From Penelope pileata (taxonomy: Eukaryota > Chordata > Aves > Galliformes > Cracidae), in the NCBI GenBank assembly GCA_013396635.1, contig WBMW01003129.1:62001-126000 (forward strand): a stretch of DNA of 64,000 nucleotides, given 5' to 3'. How positions within the stretch are numbered: the stretch's first letter is position 1; each line of letters opens with the position of its first letter. The translations under genes and the position numbers were made by a program. Below, piece after piece: positions 51,592-64,000 of the stretch. Under the pieces are notes generated by a model. That model had not been told where the DNA came from. It did not search any database and saw only the letters and a list, made by a program, of their open reading frames with translations.

Positions 51592-54500
51592 AATCCTATA
51601 TCAAGTCATTTTATCTAGATTACTTCTTCCTTAAATCCAGAAGAAAGTAAAACTGCTTGCTAGTCTTTGATCAGCCTTCTTTGAACTGATTGTCCTGTTG
51701 CAAGGAGCTTCACCTGAGCTTAAAACCCCCCAGTTTAAAGCTAAGGCACGTTTGTTTGCGAAGAATGTATTGTTAAACTGCTACATCCTACAAAGTTTAG
51801 GCTTGCAATTAGCTTAGAATTGATTTTAACTGCTTTTGTGGGGAGAGGAGCAGGGGTCCTTCAGAAGCTCTCTTTCTTTGCTTTCTTAAATATGCTATTT
51901 AAGAGATGACATTCCACAGCACCTGCACAGACATTACTGCCTAATGAAAAAGCTTTTATTGCCTTGCTTATGTTTTCCCTTGAAAAACTGAAAAGACTAG
52001 AAAATATCTGAAAGTTTTTCCACATAAAGGAAGGATTTAAAGAATATCGTCACAAAAATAAACCTTTTTGAAAAATCAGAAGACGTCCTAGGGTAATGTT
52101 CCTACATAGCTGTATGGACAGCAGGGTGCTTCTGTATCCATGTCGAAGTGTATTAGATCAGATTTCTTCTATTTCATAGTAATGTCATTCTTTGCATCAT
52201 CTAGGTAGTTTGTAAACAAAGATGAATGTATCTCAGTGACTTGAAACACTCTGAACCATGTTTAATTGATCAGGAATCTGGCACAGAGAAGCAAAAGGCT
52301 TTTGTAAGTATATCCAGTGAATGGCAGGAAAGTAGGAATTAGAATTCAAAGCAGTTTCTAACTTTCAGACTATGATTTTATTGCTTGCTCACTGAGCAGA
52401 ACGTGCTGCAAAAGTGTTTTGTGAAGAGAGAACACAGTGAAACACTAAGGGGAAAATACAGACAGTAAACATCTTTTGTTTTCCTGGTTTGATCTATTTC
52501 CCAGTGAAGATGACCAAAGCTGTAGCTCCCCCTTGCTCTCAGTAGCACCCTTTCGGCTCTTTCCTTCTCCCAAGAAACTGCAAATCACCCTGTGAGCAGC
52601 TGGGAAGCTTTAGGGTGTACAGTAGAGAATGGTGTATTCTAAGTGCAATTAAATTTTAAACCAGCCATTAGAGGACCCTGGTTAAACAGAAAGTCCACTA
52701 TTTCCTTTTGTATATTTATCATTTCAACAGCTCTAGAAATCAAACTTCAGCACGTGAGGCTCCCAGCTCTGGAGGCTGCCTGCATTACAGAGCACCCAGT
52801 GCCCTCTCTGCGCAGCCACCAATGCCCTGATATGCCCTACCACGGCATGGGGGGACACCTCCTGGCTTCTCCTGCCAAAACTCTTTGGATTCCTTCTCAG
52901 TTAACAGTGCAACGTCTGGAAGAATTTGCAGATGGGCTAAAAGAAGCATGTAAGTTGCAGGAAAGTATTAGAGATCTTACATTGCCTACAATGCATGGAG
53001 AACACAGACAGGCATCTGCCAGTTGGACGCAATACACATTTGAACCTGCATCCCCAGTGAGCAACCCAGTAAAGAATTAAATCATGTGAGATAACATACG
53101 TATGCATGGATGTAATAGGACTCAGACTACACTTCTAAGTCCAAGGGCCAACCCACCCCGAGTCACAAGCCCTGTTACAGGGGAATGGTCCCTCAGCCAA
53201 GGGCACACACAGGTGCCCAGCACAAATGACCACGCACTCCCACTACCCATACAGCAGGGACCAGAGGGGAGGCTTGGGAGGCTTCTGGTGGGAGACTGAC
53301 ACAAGACTAAATCTGCAGCTGGGCAGCTTTCATCTCCACAACATCACGTCCTTGGAGATGAGATAAGGTACCTCCCCTATTTATCAGGGCAGTTTGCGAG
53401 AACAACTGGCATCCAGGTCCAGGCTGAAGCATGGGCAGGGACGCTGTATTACCAGATCCCAGTTACTCTCTTCTTGGCGGTAATAAACTATGTTCAGTCT
53501 GCTGATAGGATTTCAGGCCCTAGAACAGGCTGCTTTTGTGCTGTGTGCATTAAATTGTTTTAAACTCACCTACTCTGCTGGATACGTGAAGGACACTACA
53601 AAAAGTCATTAGAAAATGATCACGATGCAGTGAGCGCAGTGTTATTCAGAAGCGGGCTGGTTACAAGGAGAAGTGTAAAAGGACACCAGCCATGCAGTAG
53701 CAAAGGTGAGCTTCGAGCCACACCAAGTGTAGTGAAAGTGTGGTATGTGCTGTTGGGTAGAAGTTTGTACAGAAAGAGGAGTGCGACAAAGGAGAACAAG
53801 CCAGGTTAACTCTGCAATTAGAATATACACCAAAGAAACAATTTTATTTCTCTTTCATTAAATTATGCTGTTGTGAATTTTGACTGATTCCAAAAAAATT
53901 GCATCTTGCCCTGTTTTAGGCCTGCATGCATCTGTGTTTTAGGTAACAAGTCCTTTAGCAGTTATTTGTGTAAGATCATACAGTTAAGCAAGGATTTTCA
54001 AATGCTTCAAGTTCCGAAGAACATTTGTAAGTTATTGATGTTTATCATCTATTGTGGTTTGTTCTTAAAGAGAAAAGTTTACCTTGAAAACTATCTAGTT
54101 GTTATGGTACAGTGGTAAGCTGTGCCTTTCTGTACTTATCTACTGTAATGAAAATCCCCAATTTTTGCAAGTGTTAGCCAGCATTCAGCATGACAAATTA
54201 TGAAGCCACATGCTGCCCCTTCCTCTTTTTCTGTGCTTCTTGAAGGCTTTTTCTCCCTCTGCATACGCTGGCATGGGAGTGCACGTTCTTCAGTCAATTC
54301 TCACACATCATTGAGCAGCGAAAGCAAACGTCCAGGCCCACAGCAGGGGGGTTAATTAACTGCACAAGCAACAGAGCTAGCTCTACAACTATCTTTTACA
54401 GGCATACAGAGAATACACAGAGCTAACATTTACGAGAGAATACAGTAAATTTTGTACTCCTCGCTCATTCACAAGACATTAATTAAAAAAAAAAAAATAC

Positions 54501-55069
54501 AAGTTTAGCAGCAGCTCTGGACTACACTTGAGAAAGAAAGATCCCAAGCACTGCCACTGGCATACTCAGTTTAAGACTCTTTTTCCGACTGGAATAAGAC
54601 CTTGCAGATGGACAAATGAAAACATTTATCTCCTTGTCATACAGCCTGCTCACATCTCCTGCAGTTAACGATGGGTGGATGCATGGGAGAACAGCACCGA
54701 TCACTTACTTCCACATTAAGACAACACAGTAACAAAGACTGTTTGCATACAGCACCATACTTCTTGGCCATGATGCTAGTAGAGCTGCAGCGATGTTAAC
54801 ACACAAGTTTTAGAAAAACAACAGCGCAGCATTTCGGGAAGATGTTTTGAAAACAATGGATGGAGCTCCCCAGCCCAGGAAAATAAATTGTCAAGTATAT
54901 GAGTGAACGTATTAAGACTGATGGCACATGCACTGAGTTCAGACAGGAATACTAAGTAATACAAATGGGAACGCAACCCTTACTCTTTTATTCAAATAAT
55001 GCAAGCCCAGGCCATCAATCCCTTTTGGGAGACTGGTATCACTCTGTATTCATGAAGTACATATGTGCT

Positions 55070-55125
55070 TTGAGCAGAAGGTTGGACTAGATGACCCCTG
55101 GAGGTCCCTCTGTACCTTAAGTTTT
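55070..55125 (+). mobile_element. CR1 LINE 3' end fragment
   Basis: It reads agcagaaggttggactagat, then gacccctggaggtccctctg and tacc. This matches the CR1 3' region just before the terminal repeats. Short, and truncated at both ends. Confidence 0.8.
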
Positions 55126-58100
55126 CTGTCTACCATACTCCATCAAAACACTAATTATGGTATCAGTCCCGAACGCACAAAAATAAAACTTGCATTATAT
55201 GCTCTTGAGTGTACCTCAAGCCTGAACTTCTCAATCTTTTCTACTTTCCCATGTCATAATCTTATTTCTCATCATTGAGGCATAACTCACTACTAAGAAG
55301 CATCCTGTAGGAGCTGGTTCAATTCCAGAGACCCAGACTATCCACTCTATTAACAGTGCACTTCAGGAGGGAAACATAATTAATGTAAACAAGGGTCAAA
55401 GGATGTTCCTTACTTCCTCTCCTTGCAAAGACATCAGCGTCTCAGAGTTTCACTCTTTAGACTCTAAGAATCTTAGATGAAGACGGGAGGAGACTTTTCT
55501 TGAGATTTCTTTTTTCATTTCTATTGGTTATGTAGCTTGGTGGGGGTGGGGGGAGGTTTTTATTTGCTTTTAAGCTCTGTTGTGTTAGTCTTTGTCATTT
55601 ACAATTCCTTTCTGGCTGACCTGGCTGCTGGTTTGTCTAGAAAGAACCTGACTGCATCAGCACACCAGTGAAAAATTACTGAGCACCATCTTAGTTTCAC
55701 AGATGTCTTTCCTCTCAGACATCCTAACCCATCACCCTACTACCAAGCAAAACAATTGTGATGGGGACTTGGGGGAGGGAGGGTCAGACAAGCAGAAAAA
55801 TCAGAGGCTGCCCTGCTTGGGGAAGGCAGAGAGAATAAAAAGAAACAACCTCATCCAAGTGCCTGCCCCAATTGGTAACATGTATATACATGAATATTTA
55901 TATATATGTGTAAATATTTATGTTAGTTTTCTTTTGTACACACACCCAAACTAAGCTACACCTGTGACCAACTAAATCTGTATGATTTTCACTTCAGGAT
56001 GCTATGAGTTTCTTTAGCATTTTTAATAGCAGTCTCAAATATAACATTTATCACTTGATAACGCCTATGTACTGATCCAAAAAAATAGACACCGTACTAT
56101 TTGTTTTTGTTGAATTAACTCTACAGAATTTATAAACTTGTCTGTTTTCAATTTATGCTAAAAAAAATTTTAAAAGGCAAAAAACTCCAATACTTTTTAA
56201 TCAAGCTCCAAGTGCAGGCAGAATGATCTCTGCAGCTATGTCTGTGCAATACCACTGCAAACAAAAGCAGCTGTGGAAAATTCACAACCTTTCCATTTGA
56301 ATTTAAGATTTTCCTCTTTTTTAATAATTGGGCAGTAGAAATGAAGATACCCAGAGGGGACTATCATTTGGGTCTGATTTTCTGCTATCCATGAATAATC
56401 TTATTCTACTTGTGTTATGCTATCCTGAAAATAGCATCAATGATGACAAAATTCAGAACTAACAGCAATTTTCCATGTGCAACTGTAACAATCTCTATCC
56501 TCTATACTTAAATCTCAGTCATCCTGGACTACTGTCACATTTGGTGCATCTACTTCATGCACAGGGCTGCTGTGTAGATTAGCAGATCCCAAGGGAGAAA
56601 CAAGACAGACACAGCCTTCCTTCCTTTCTACCATTCAGGTACATTTACCTTAACTGCATCCCTGGAAGACGAGGTTCCCAAACCATACATGGTTCAAAGC
56701 TGTGGTTACACAGCTCTTTAGCCCAGAATAAATTCAGGTAGCTGTCAAATGAAAGCTGTTTCAGCCTTCCTTTGTTTCAGCCCTTCCTTTCTACCACTTC
56801 CCATATGGCAGAAGCAGCGTTCATTCAGCTGCACACATGCCAAGGGAGCGAACTGGATCATGCTCAAAAACTAGCACATCTGAGTTAGCCTTCAGTCAGA
56901 TCAGTTGTTGACTCCACTTAAAGCACAGCAACAGGAACATCAGTTCTGGCACAAGAGCGGGGCAGGAACGAGCAGTTAGACCAGGCAAGAAAGTAAGTCA
57001 CTACTTTCAGCAGCAGTGTTAATCTGATGCTTAATCAAAGAAGCCACATAATCGCAACCCACGAAATCACAAGGTAAGGGACCCTAGCCCAGTTTTGCCT
57101 CTGAAACACGGTGAATTTCATGCTCTGGAAGCAAAGCAAAGGTTCCAGTGAAAGACAAAATAATGAAGTGCAACCCAGCTTCCCTAGCTCCTGTGCAGTG
57201 CCTCAGGAACTCCAGAGAACGTTACAAAGTGCCACCATGGGCCGGACAACAGCTTGCTTATGGTCTTTCAAGGACCATTAGGAAAAGACAAAATAGATTT
57301 GAAAAGGCAAGTTTTGGGGGTATTTTTAGAACAAGATAAGCATTTATTAAAAAAGCAGGTGCTTCTCTAGTCTGAGAAACCGCAGGCCTGTTGCAAAAAC
57401 AAAAGCACCACAGCTTCTTAAAGAAATGTTTATCTTTTACAACGGGCAGAAAAGACAACATGAGATTAACTCATTCTATAAAACATAGGCCACACATCCA
57501 TTGATTAAATGATTTATTGATATGAACCCAGCCTCCCAGAATAAAAGATTTCAGAACCTGTATTTTTAAGGCAGGCAATGTAACAGAACACATAGGGAAA
57601 AAATAAGGTGACCTTTAACACCTCCCTTTAAAGATACTATCACCATGACACTTTGCTGTTTATTTTTCCCCACTTGTTTTCTGTAGAACTTGTCCCATTA
57701 TCAAAGCAGTTTCAATACAAACATTAAGTTACTCAAGGCCTATTAAATGGCAGCCTTCATTTCTTACGACAGTAAAGGCCTGCTGTCTTTGTTGCTTTCC
57801 CAGCACAGATGTGAGAAGCTGCACACTTGAAGACCTGAGCCACGCTTCAGAGGATGCACCCCATTCGTTTTTGAAGTTTCTGCAGTTCCTCCTCCCTGCT
57901 GACCCTGCAGCAACCACACATGGGCTGCAGGAGTGGGTTCACCCCCAGAGAACAGGGAAAGTCTGAGCAGGGTGAGGTGCAGGTAACGCACACGGCAGAG
58001 CCAAGCAGCTTTCCTTACATGCAGCTATGGAACAAGTGATGGATGCTGGACACTGAGTGAATCCAGATGAGATGAGTGAGCAGTACTGCAACTGTCTGAG

Positions 58101-61100
58101 CAGGTTAAAGTACTGTGGGGTGTAACAGCTCTTCTCATCCAAATTCAAATACCAAAGGCAAACTTTTCTCTTGGCATTGAACATCTGATGTCCCGACTTC
58201 TTCAATACAGAAGCCACAGTCAGAGGTACAAGCACTGCCTCTCCACACCAGAGAGACAAAAATCCATCTAAGAACAGGCCAAGCTCCTGTCAAGTCTTCA
58301 AAGAAAAGCATGTGTACCCATATCCAGTCCTACTGCTAGGACACCCCAGCACCACAGCATCAGTCTTGCTATAAGCTTCCCCTCAGGACCGGCTGCTAAT
58401 AGGGCTTCCCCTGGGGCCTCCTTGGTTACTTTGGGTTCCAGACACACTCCTGTCTCTGTCCTGGTCAAAGTTAATTGCATTCATCTTTCAGCCTGATGTG
58501 GCAGTAATTAGTCCCAGTCTTAGCAAAGAGTTTTATCAAGTGAGCACAAGATTATTACAGCGCTCGGCATTTCCGTCTGCCCTTGGAATTTGCCACTGCT
58601 ATTAGACTCTGTTAGAGGAAAAATGAACTTTATTATAGAAATTTATATAACTAATTTCCAAAATGTTAATGGGGGATGGATGAGAACAGAGCTCTGTTTT
58701 CACAGATAGTCTGACTGCCCCACCAAGTCCAAGAGAGCACAGATATTATTCTATCCTGTGGGTTGTAGGGACAGCTGTAAAAAGTAAAACATTAACAAAA
58801 ATACTCCCACCCCTTGCATGCCTCAGACTGGGGTTAAATGCAAGTCCACAACCCATTTCTCCTGTCATGCAGAAATTTATGAGAGATTATGTCATCAATT
58901 AGTCAAACCTTGTCTTTTCAAAGAACAGTCTTCTGCTCAGGAGGTCTCAGAATATTTAATGTGCTGTGAGACATGTAACTAAACAGAGAGAAACCCCGAG
59001 TACCAGAAGTGGCAAAACAAACTTTTTGTCTCAGCATTTTCTAGTCTTAATCAGCATATTGCATGAGCAGATCATTAATATTTTAAAGGCAAATAAAGGA
59101 TGTAATGAAATTTTGGAGACATCTGACCCACTGAGATATTTTTGAAAGCTGAGGTTCAAAATGACTGCATGTGTCAGTTAAGTGGGTCTCCTGCTAACTC
59201 AGGAGAGGCCAGAAGGGAAGCTAACTGTTAAACCATGCTCCTGAAAAGAGAAGTTGCATACACTTTTAAGGCTAGCAAAACAGCCACCTTTTAAAGATGT
59301 AAACAAATAAACTATGAAGGTGAAGGAGAAGATTCCATCACCTGCAAGGCTTTGAATAATTGGCAATATTCATTCAAGCAACTTTTGAATAATGTGTAAC
59401 CACATAACTACTCTGAGAATAAGTACATCAAGTTTAATTCCATGCATCTGAGTACGATTGATGTAAAATCTTTTATGAAATTATGGAATAAAAAGTATTT
59501 ACATCACTGTTAATACAGCAAAAGGATAAGCTGAGGCAAAAACTATTTACACCCTTTACCTTCTGGAAGTGCTGTATAGGTTACTAAATTTGCACTGTAC
59601 GTTAGTGGCAATGCCTTGAGATCATGACTGATTATCTTAGAACAGGTACAAGCCTAATAAATAAAGCCTAACTCTCGTTCTGAAGGAAATATAGTTTTGA
59701 AATAGTACTTATATTCAAAACTAGAATCTAGAATAAAAACAGTGCAACATTGCAAGTTCTAAACTCTCTTTTTGAAAGAACAATGAGAATAACTTCCTTA
59801 CTACTCAAATATACTCCATGCATAACACAAAAGTTTTTATAACCTACTGGTGCCATGTTGCTGCCCATGTGCTGTTACCACAGAAAAGCAAGCAGGTACA
59901 GCCCACTGGCATCCCGCACAGTGCCATCCCCCTGCTGCTGGGGGGCCATCCTACTGAATGCCAACTACCACCTGTGTTATTGTCAGAGAAAACAAGTTTA
60001 AGGGATACTGAAATTCATATTTGTATCACCCCAATGCATCTTCCTAATGAAAAAGGATAAAAGCAGTGCTTTTTGATTTATTGCAAAAAAAGAGAAGAAA
60101 AAACCCAACACCTGTAAGTTTTGTTTTTGTCTGGTTTATCCAGGAAAAACACATTGTCAAGCTTCAATAAGTACATTACACCCAGCTAGTACAGCCAAAT
60201 ATTTTTAGAAACAGCTATTTATTTCCTCTCTTTTAAGCACTCATTTTATGATTGACATTCTTGGTGACATCAGAAAAACACTCTGCTTGCATTTATCCCC
60301 CCCCTCTCATCAGCCAGGTTGCCTGGCAGACCCTCCTGCCTTTCTGTAGTGGGTGCCATCTTGACTTCTTGCAGTGCTCAGAGAAGTTTCCATTCCAGGT
60401 GTCAATTTCCATGGGTTCATGAAGTTTTTTCTTTGCAGTTCAACATAAGCGAAGGAATTTGAAGGCGATTAAAAAACTAAGAACAATGGACACCTTTCTA
60501 ACAAAGCGGCTTTGTATGTCAAGTTAATCAGACTGTAGCCATAGGATTCCTTGGATTTTAAAATCTGAACTCACACTCCCTGAGAGGCTTGACCCAGTCC
60601 TCCTGCTGTTTACAGATGCCCATAGCTCTAAACACCAAGTGCAGAGCATATTCATGTATCTAAAGTGATACGAAAACTCACAACAGATCCTAAAGAGATA
60701 ACTTCAGATCATAACTAAACACCCTCGGAAAAAGTTATTTCCATTAACAGATCAAAATTCAATTTGTAGTAACTGTATTTCTCATCTAACTGGGGGTTTT
60801 CTGGCTCAAGATGTAAGACCTTTGCAGAAACCTCATCCTTGGCTATTGGAACATCAGGACAAAAGATATGCAACTACTTGAATATATTTAAAAGTAATTA
60901 GGAAGAAATTATCATGTCTCTCACCAGTTTTCCATAAAGAAAACTATTATAAATTTCAAATCTGTTTTGTAATAACTAAGTGTAAATACATATTTAAAGG
61001 AAATTAACATACACAAAGTTACAGTTAAAGACAAAATCTTTCAAATCATTTTTGTCTGCATCTAAGAACATAGTCTCATTTGCTTTTGAAAAAGCAGCTT

Positions 61101-64000
61101 AATATCTGATTAAAAGGAATCTTCTCCACCATGTACTTATTGTATTGTGCACCTAAATCCTTTACACAGTCACTTCTGAAGTTCCTAATGCTACATTAAA
61201 AGCAGACATACAACCAATGTTTGTTCCAAGTGACAAATTTGGATAGGCATCTGAACAACACCACACAAGTTCAAAAGAAAGGCATTTTCAGTTCTCTAAA
61301 CAATAGTATAAACTGTCTAGATATTGAAAAACAAAATAGGAACATGCTATCACCACCTGTTTGACACTGAAATGATACCCAGCTCCCCTGCAGAGGTGCA
61401 TTTTCTCTGTAAGATATTAAAGCACCCACCCTGGTCTGGTAGTAGAAGAAATTCTAACATTCAGACAGAGCAGAATTTCACTTTTCCTCCATTTCAAGTG
61501 GACAGTTTCAATGCACTGGAGCATCCCAACAACTCATTTCTGAAGTCTTGCTGGATGGAAAAAAATTCTATTAAAACAGCCTTCAAGTGCACATGCAGGA
61601 TTCCTGCATGTTACAGAAGACAATATATGCTGAGAAAGCAGTTCTTCGTATGGCAGGAAGAACTGAATCTTAGCCAGGAAACCATTCTCATCTGAAAAAT
61701 CTGAAACTGAAAAGCTTCTTCTGTTTTCCGAGTTTCAGAGAACACAATACCTTTAAGCCCCACAATTTTGATTGCCCAGCAGATAGATGTTAGGAGCTTA
61801 GTGTTCTGGGCTCCCCCAAATGATTTACACTGAGAACAAGACTGTTTCTGTTTCTTGAGATATACAACAAAATTTAGAATGAGTTGAAGAATCTACAAAT
61901 GGGGTTTTGTACAAGCTGAGCACTAAGGCATTTGTCACCAGCCCCAAGGTGTACATGGGACTTCCAAGTCGAGAATGCTGCTGGCAAGAACCAGGCACTT
62001 TCCCACTGCCCTGGGCTGGCTGCAGCTCCCAAGGACAAAACACTGCTCTGAAAAGCTGCCATACCAGAATGGAACAAAGCAATTTTCAGAGTGCATGGAT
62101 ATGGAGCAAGACTGCAGGCCTAAGGACTGCCAAGTATTCAGATCTCCAGAAAAGTCTAAAGTAAAAAGAATGGCCATTCTACAGGACATTAGGCAGCTCT
62201 AAAACACATTTCTTAAAAATTCACGAGTTCCTATGTAACTTTTCTATACGTATTTTTAAACAAAAAATAAGGTAAATGTGTTCTGCCTTCTGTAAACAGC
62301 ACACACACTTCTTCCCTCTTAGCAAACACCATCACTAAGGTTTTACTTATAGGGTAAAGAAGAAGCTGGTTGCTAACTCACCTCACCGAACCTTTAAGAG
62401 AATTTATAGGATGAGGAAGAGATGCTTGTCAAAACTAAGTGCTTTCTCCCTGATGGCTTTCATATGTCTATTCTAAGCTATTCAGAATTTCTTCCTATTA
62501 AAAAAAAATACAGAACAAGTATTCTTTTCCAAGGAATAGATCAGATAGGTGAGATAGGGAAAACAGGTAATGAACTCACAGGCAGTAACTGAAGCTTAAT
62601 CTCCCCATACATTTTCTATGGTCAGTGAAGTAAGGGCAGAGCCCACACAAAGGCAACACAGAGTAGAAATGGGAAGAATTTGGTTCCCTTGTCTGAACTA
62701 ACTCCTGGAAAGTCCTGCCTGTCTCGCTATTGATCCTGCTGGCAACAATACCCCTGGGCTCATGTTCAGCCTTTGTCAGCATCTTTTTCTACCTCCTGAC
62801 AACTTAACTATAATTCAAATTTTATTTCACCAAAGCTTCCACCAGAGTTCTACACTTGCCACTGCTTGAAACTTACCTGTTAAGTTACAATTAGGGGTAA
62901 AAAGTTTAGAAAGACGATGTACCTTGCATACTAACGCTAACTGTCATTGACTTAGAAAGGGGGAGGAAACAATAGAATTCACATTGACTTGACACATCTT
63001 TGAAGAAAATGTCTTCATTGTTTCTATGGACAGAACATACATACTGGTTCAGTGTCCACCACGAACTCCCAGTACACCAGTACAGTTAACAGAAACCAAT
63101 TCCAAACTGGTACTATGAAAGCAAGGCAAGATACCACATTCATTTCAGTCCTTTTCAAAAATAAGCATGAGAGTTGAACCAAATGTTTCCACAACATATT
63201 CTGAGGTTGTAATGTATAACTGCTATGTTGGAAAATACTGCCTAAGGCCAACTATCCTTGTCAGTTTTGTTTTGTCCTTGGCATAGTACCATTAAATAAG
63301 CTAATTTTTGCTAATAAAAATATTTTAGCCTATAACTACTATTTTCTGTAACTTATTGTGCAACAATAAAAAGCAGAGTTTCAGGAAGTAGCTACTTCCC
63401 AAATGAACTAACTTCAGCAGAGAACAAATAGCAAAGAAGTTTTGCCATCAGTTTAAGCATTCAACATGCTGTCTCTCTCATTCCTTCCAAAATTCAACTC
63501 AGTCTTCCGAAGAGATGGGGACCAAACAACTACAACAGGAGCTACAGATCCATAAGGTTTCTGAAAAGCAGATCCCTGGATTTGATTCCCCTTCGAACAA
63601 TAATACACTCAGAATAAGTCAAAATACTGTTTCTTTGGCCGTGAGGTTGTTCTGCTGAGGCATGTAAAACAGAGTATAGCAAGTGAAATCCATAGGTCCT
63701 AACAGCTGGTCTGGCAAGTTATGCCATCTATTCAAAAGTAAATCCAATTATTTTCACAGATCAACACACCCAAGTGATTTATTGTATTCTTCAATGACAA
63801 AGGGCATTAATATGGGAATTAAGAGAATGTAGTTTTATTTCCAGTTCTCTGGCTGACCCACACAGTGACACTTCTCCTGTCTTGCATTTCTCTCCCACTC
63901 TAAACATCAGTCTTGTTTAGGAAAGACTTTTACAGTGTAGTACAAAAGGTGACTGCTGCTCCTTCAGACACACTTTACTACTTGCGTTTGCATTGGCTTC

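Larger units (their letters stand above)
1..64000 (-). other. PHF21A: PHF21A (BHC80) transcription unit, partial, internal section
   Basis: Eight minus-strand exons between 12691 and 361 join into one continuous frame that matches the middle of PHF21A/BHC80 as I recall the mammalian protein. The family is a nuclear subunit of the LSD1-CoREST-HDAC corepressor, whose PHD finger reads histone H3 unmethylated at Lys4. The first two coding exons, about 51 residues in mammals with an N-terminal coiled-coil, were searched for by eye between 12692 and 64000 and not found. The AT-hook second half, PHD finger and C-terminus would lie below position 1. That the gene extends over the whole window is an inference from the missing N-terminal exons. 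The exon part is seen directly. Confidence 0.85.
32826..64000 (-). other. Long PHF21A 5' intron, part 2 (no supported gene)
   Basis: There are about 31 kb with no exon I can support. Contents are a minus-strand frame with a membrane segment (33906-34378, see the separate entry), a MIR-like remnant and 37-nt poly-A (40115-40269), CA and AAGAG microsatellites, a 24-bp tandem duplication (39427-39474) and a CR1 3' end (55070). The N-terminal PHF21A exons were not found here either, so the upstream exons probably lie outside the window. Confidence 0.55.

Noticed and set aside
62860..62900. Excellent minus-strand donor (aacag then gtaagt)
   Set aside because: The sequence upstream on the minus strand does not encode the missing PHF21A N-terminal residues, and no matching acceptor was convincing.
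1..64000. CRISPR arrays, tRNA, rRNA, operons, phage or insertion sequences
   Set aside because: None seen. The DNA has vertebrate intron-exon organisation and CR1 retroelements.

Overview
The window is vertebrate, and most likely avian, nuclear DNA. It shows long introns, small phase-matched exons, sparse interspersed repeats, fragments of CR1 LINEs with the typical bird/reptile 3' end, and no prokaryotic gene organisation. Three single N bases mark it as a draft assembly.

The only protein-coding gene I can support is PHF21A (BHC80), the PHD-finger subunit of the LSD1-CoREST histone demethylase/deacetylase complex. It lies on the minus strand. Eight consecutive internal coding exons can be placed to the base between 12691 and 361: 12691-12491, 8824-8570, 6790-6704, 4987-4691, 2996-2898, 1821-1770, 957-878 and 421-361. 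Together they give 1132 nt (377 codons plus one base), with no frame break, and every junction obeys AG/GT. They run from just after the N-terminal coiled-coil region to the first half of the AT-hook. The two N-terminal coding exons that begin with the initiator Met were not found and should lie beyond 64000. The second half of the AT-hook, the PHD finger and the C-terminus lie below position 1.

From 12692 to 64000 I see no supportable coding exon. I read it as one very long 5' intron, or introns, of PHF21A. Its clearest landmark is a dense CpG island at about 32510-32825 with GC boxes, a candidate internal or antisense promoter. Repeats include an inverted pair of CR1 fragments (6126-6585), two further CR1 3' ends (about 14550 and 55070), two MIR-like SINE remnants (about 1990 and 40115), and poly-A/T and microsatellite tracts. 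There are also three perfect short hairpins and a 24-bp tandem duplication.

The items most worth a second look are the tandem NAGNAG acceptor in exon 6704-6790, the AT-hook split across an exon junction at 361, the intronic CpG island, and a minus-strand reading frame near 33906-34378 that encodes a membrane segment and resembles KCNE subunits weakly. I found no CRISPR array, operon, phage, tRNA or rRNA. I found no evidence of a new multi-gene system.
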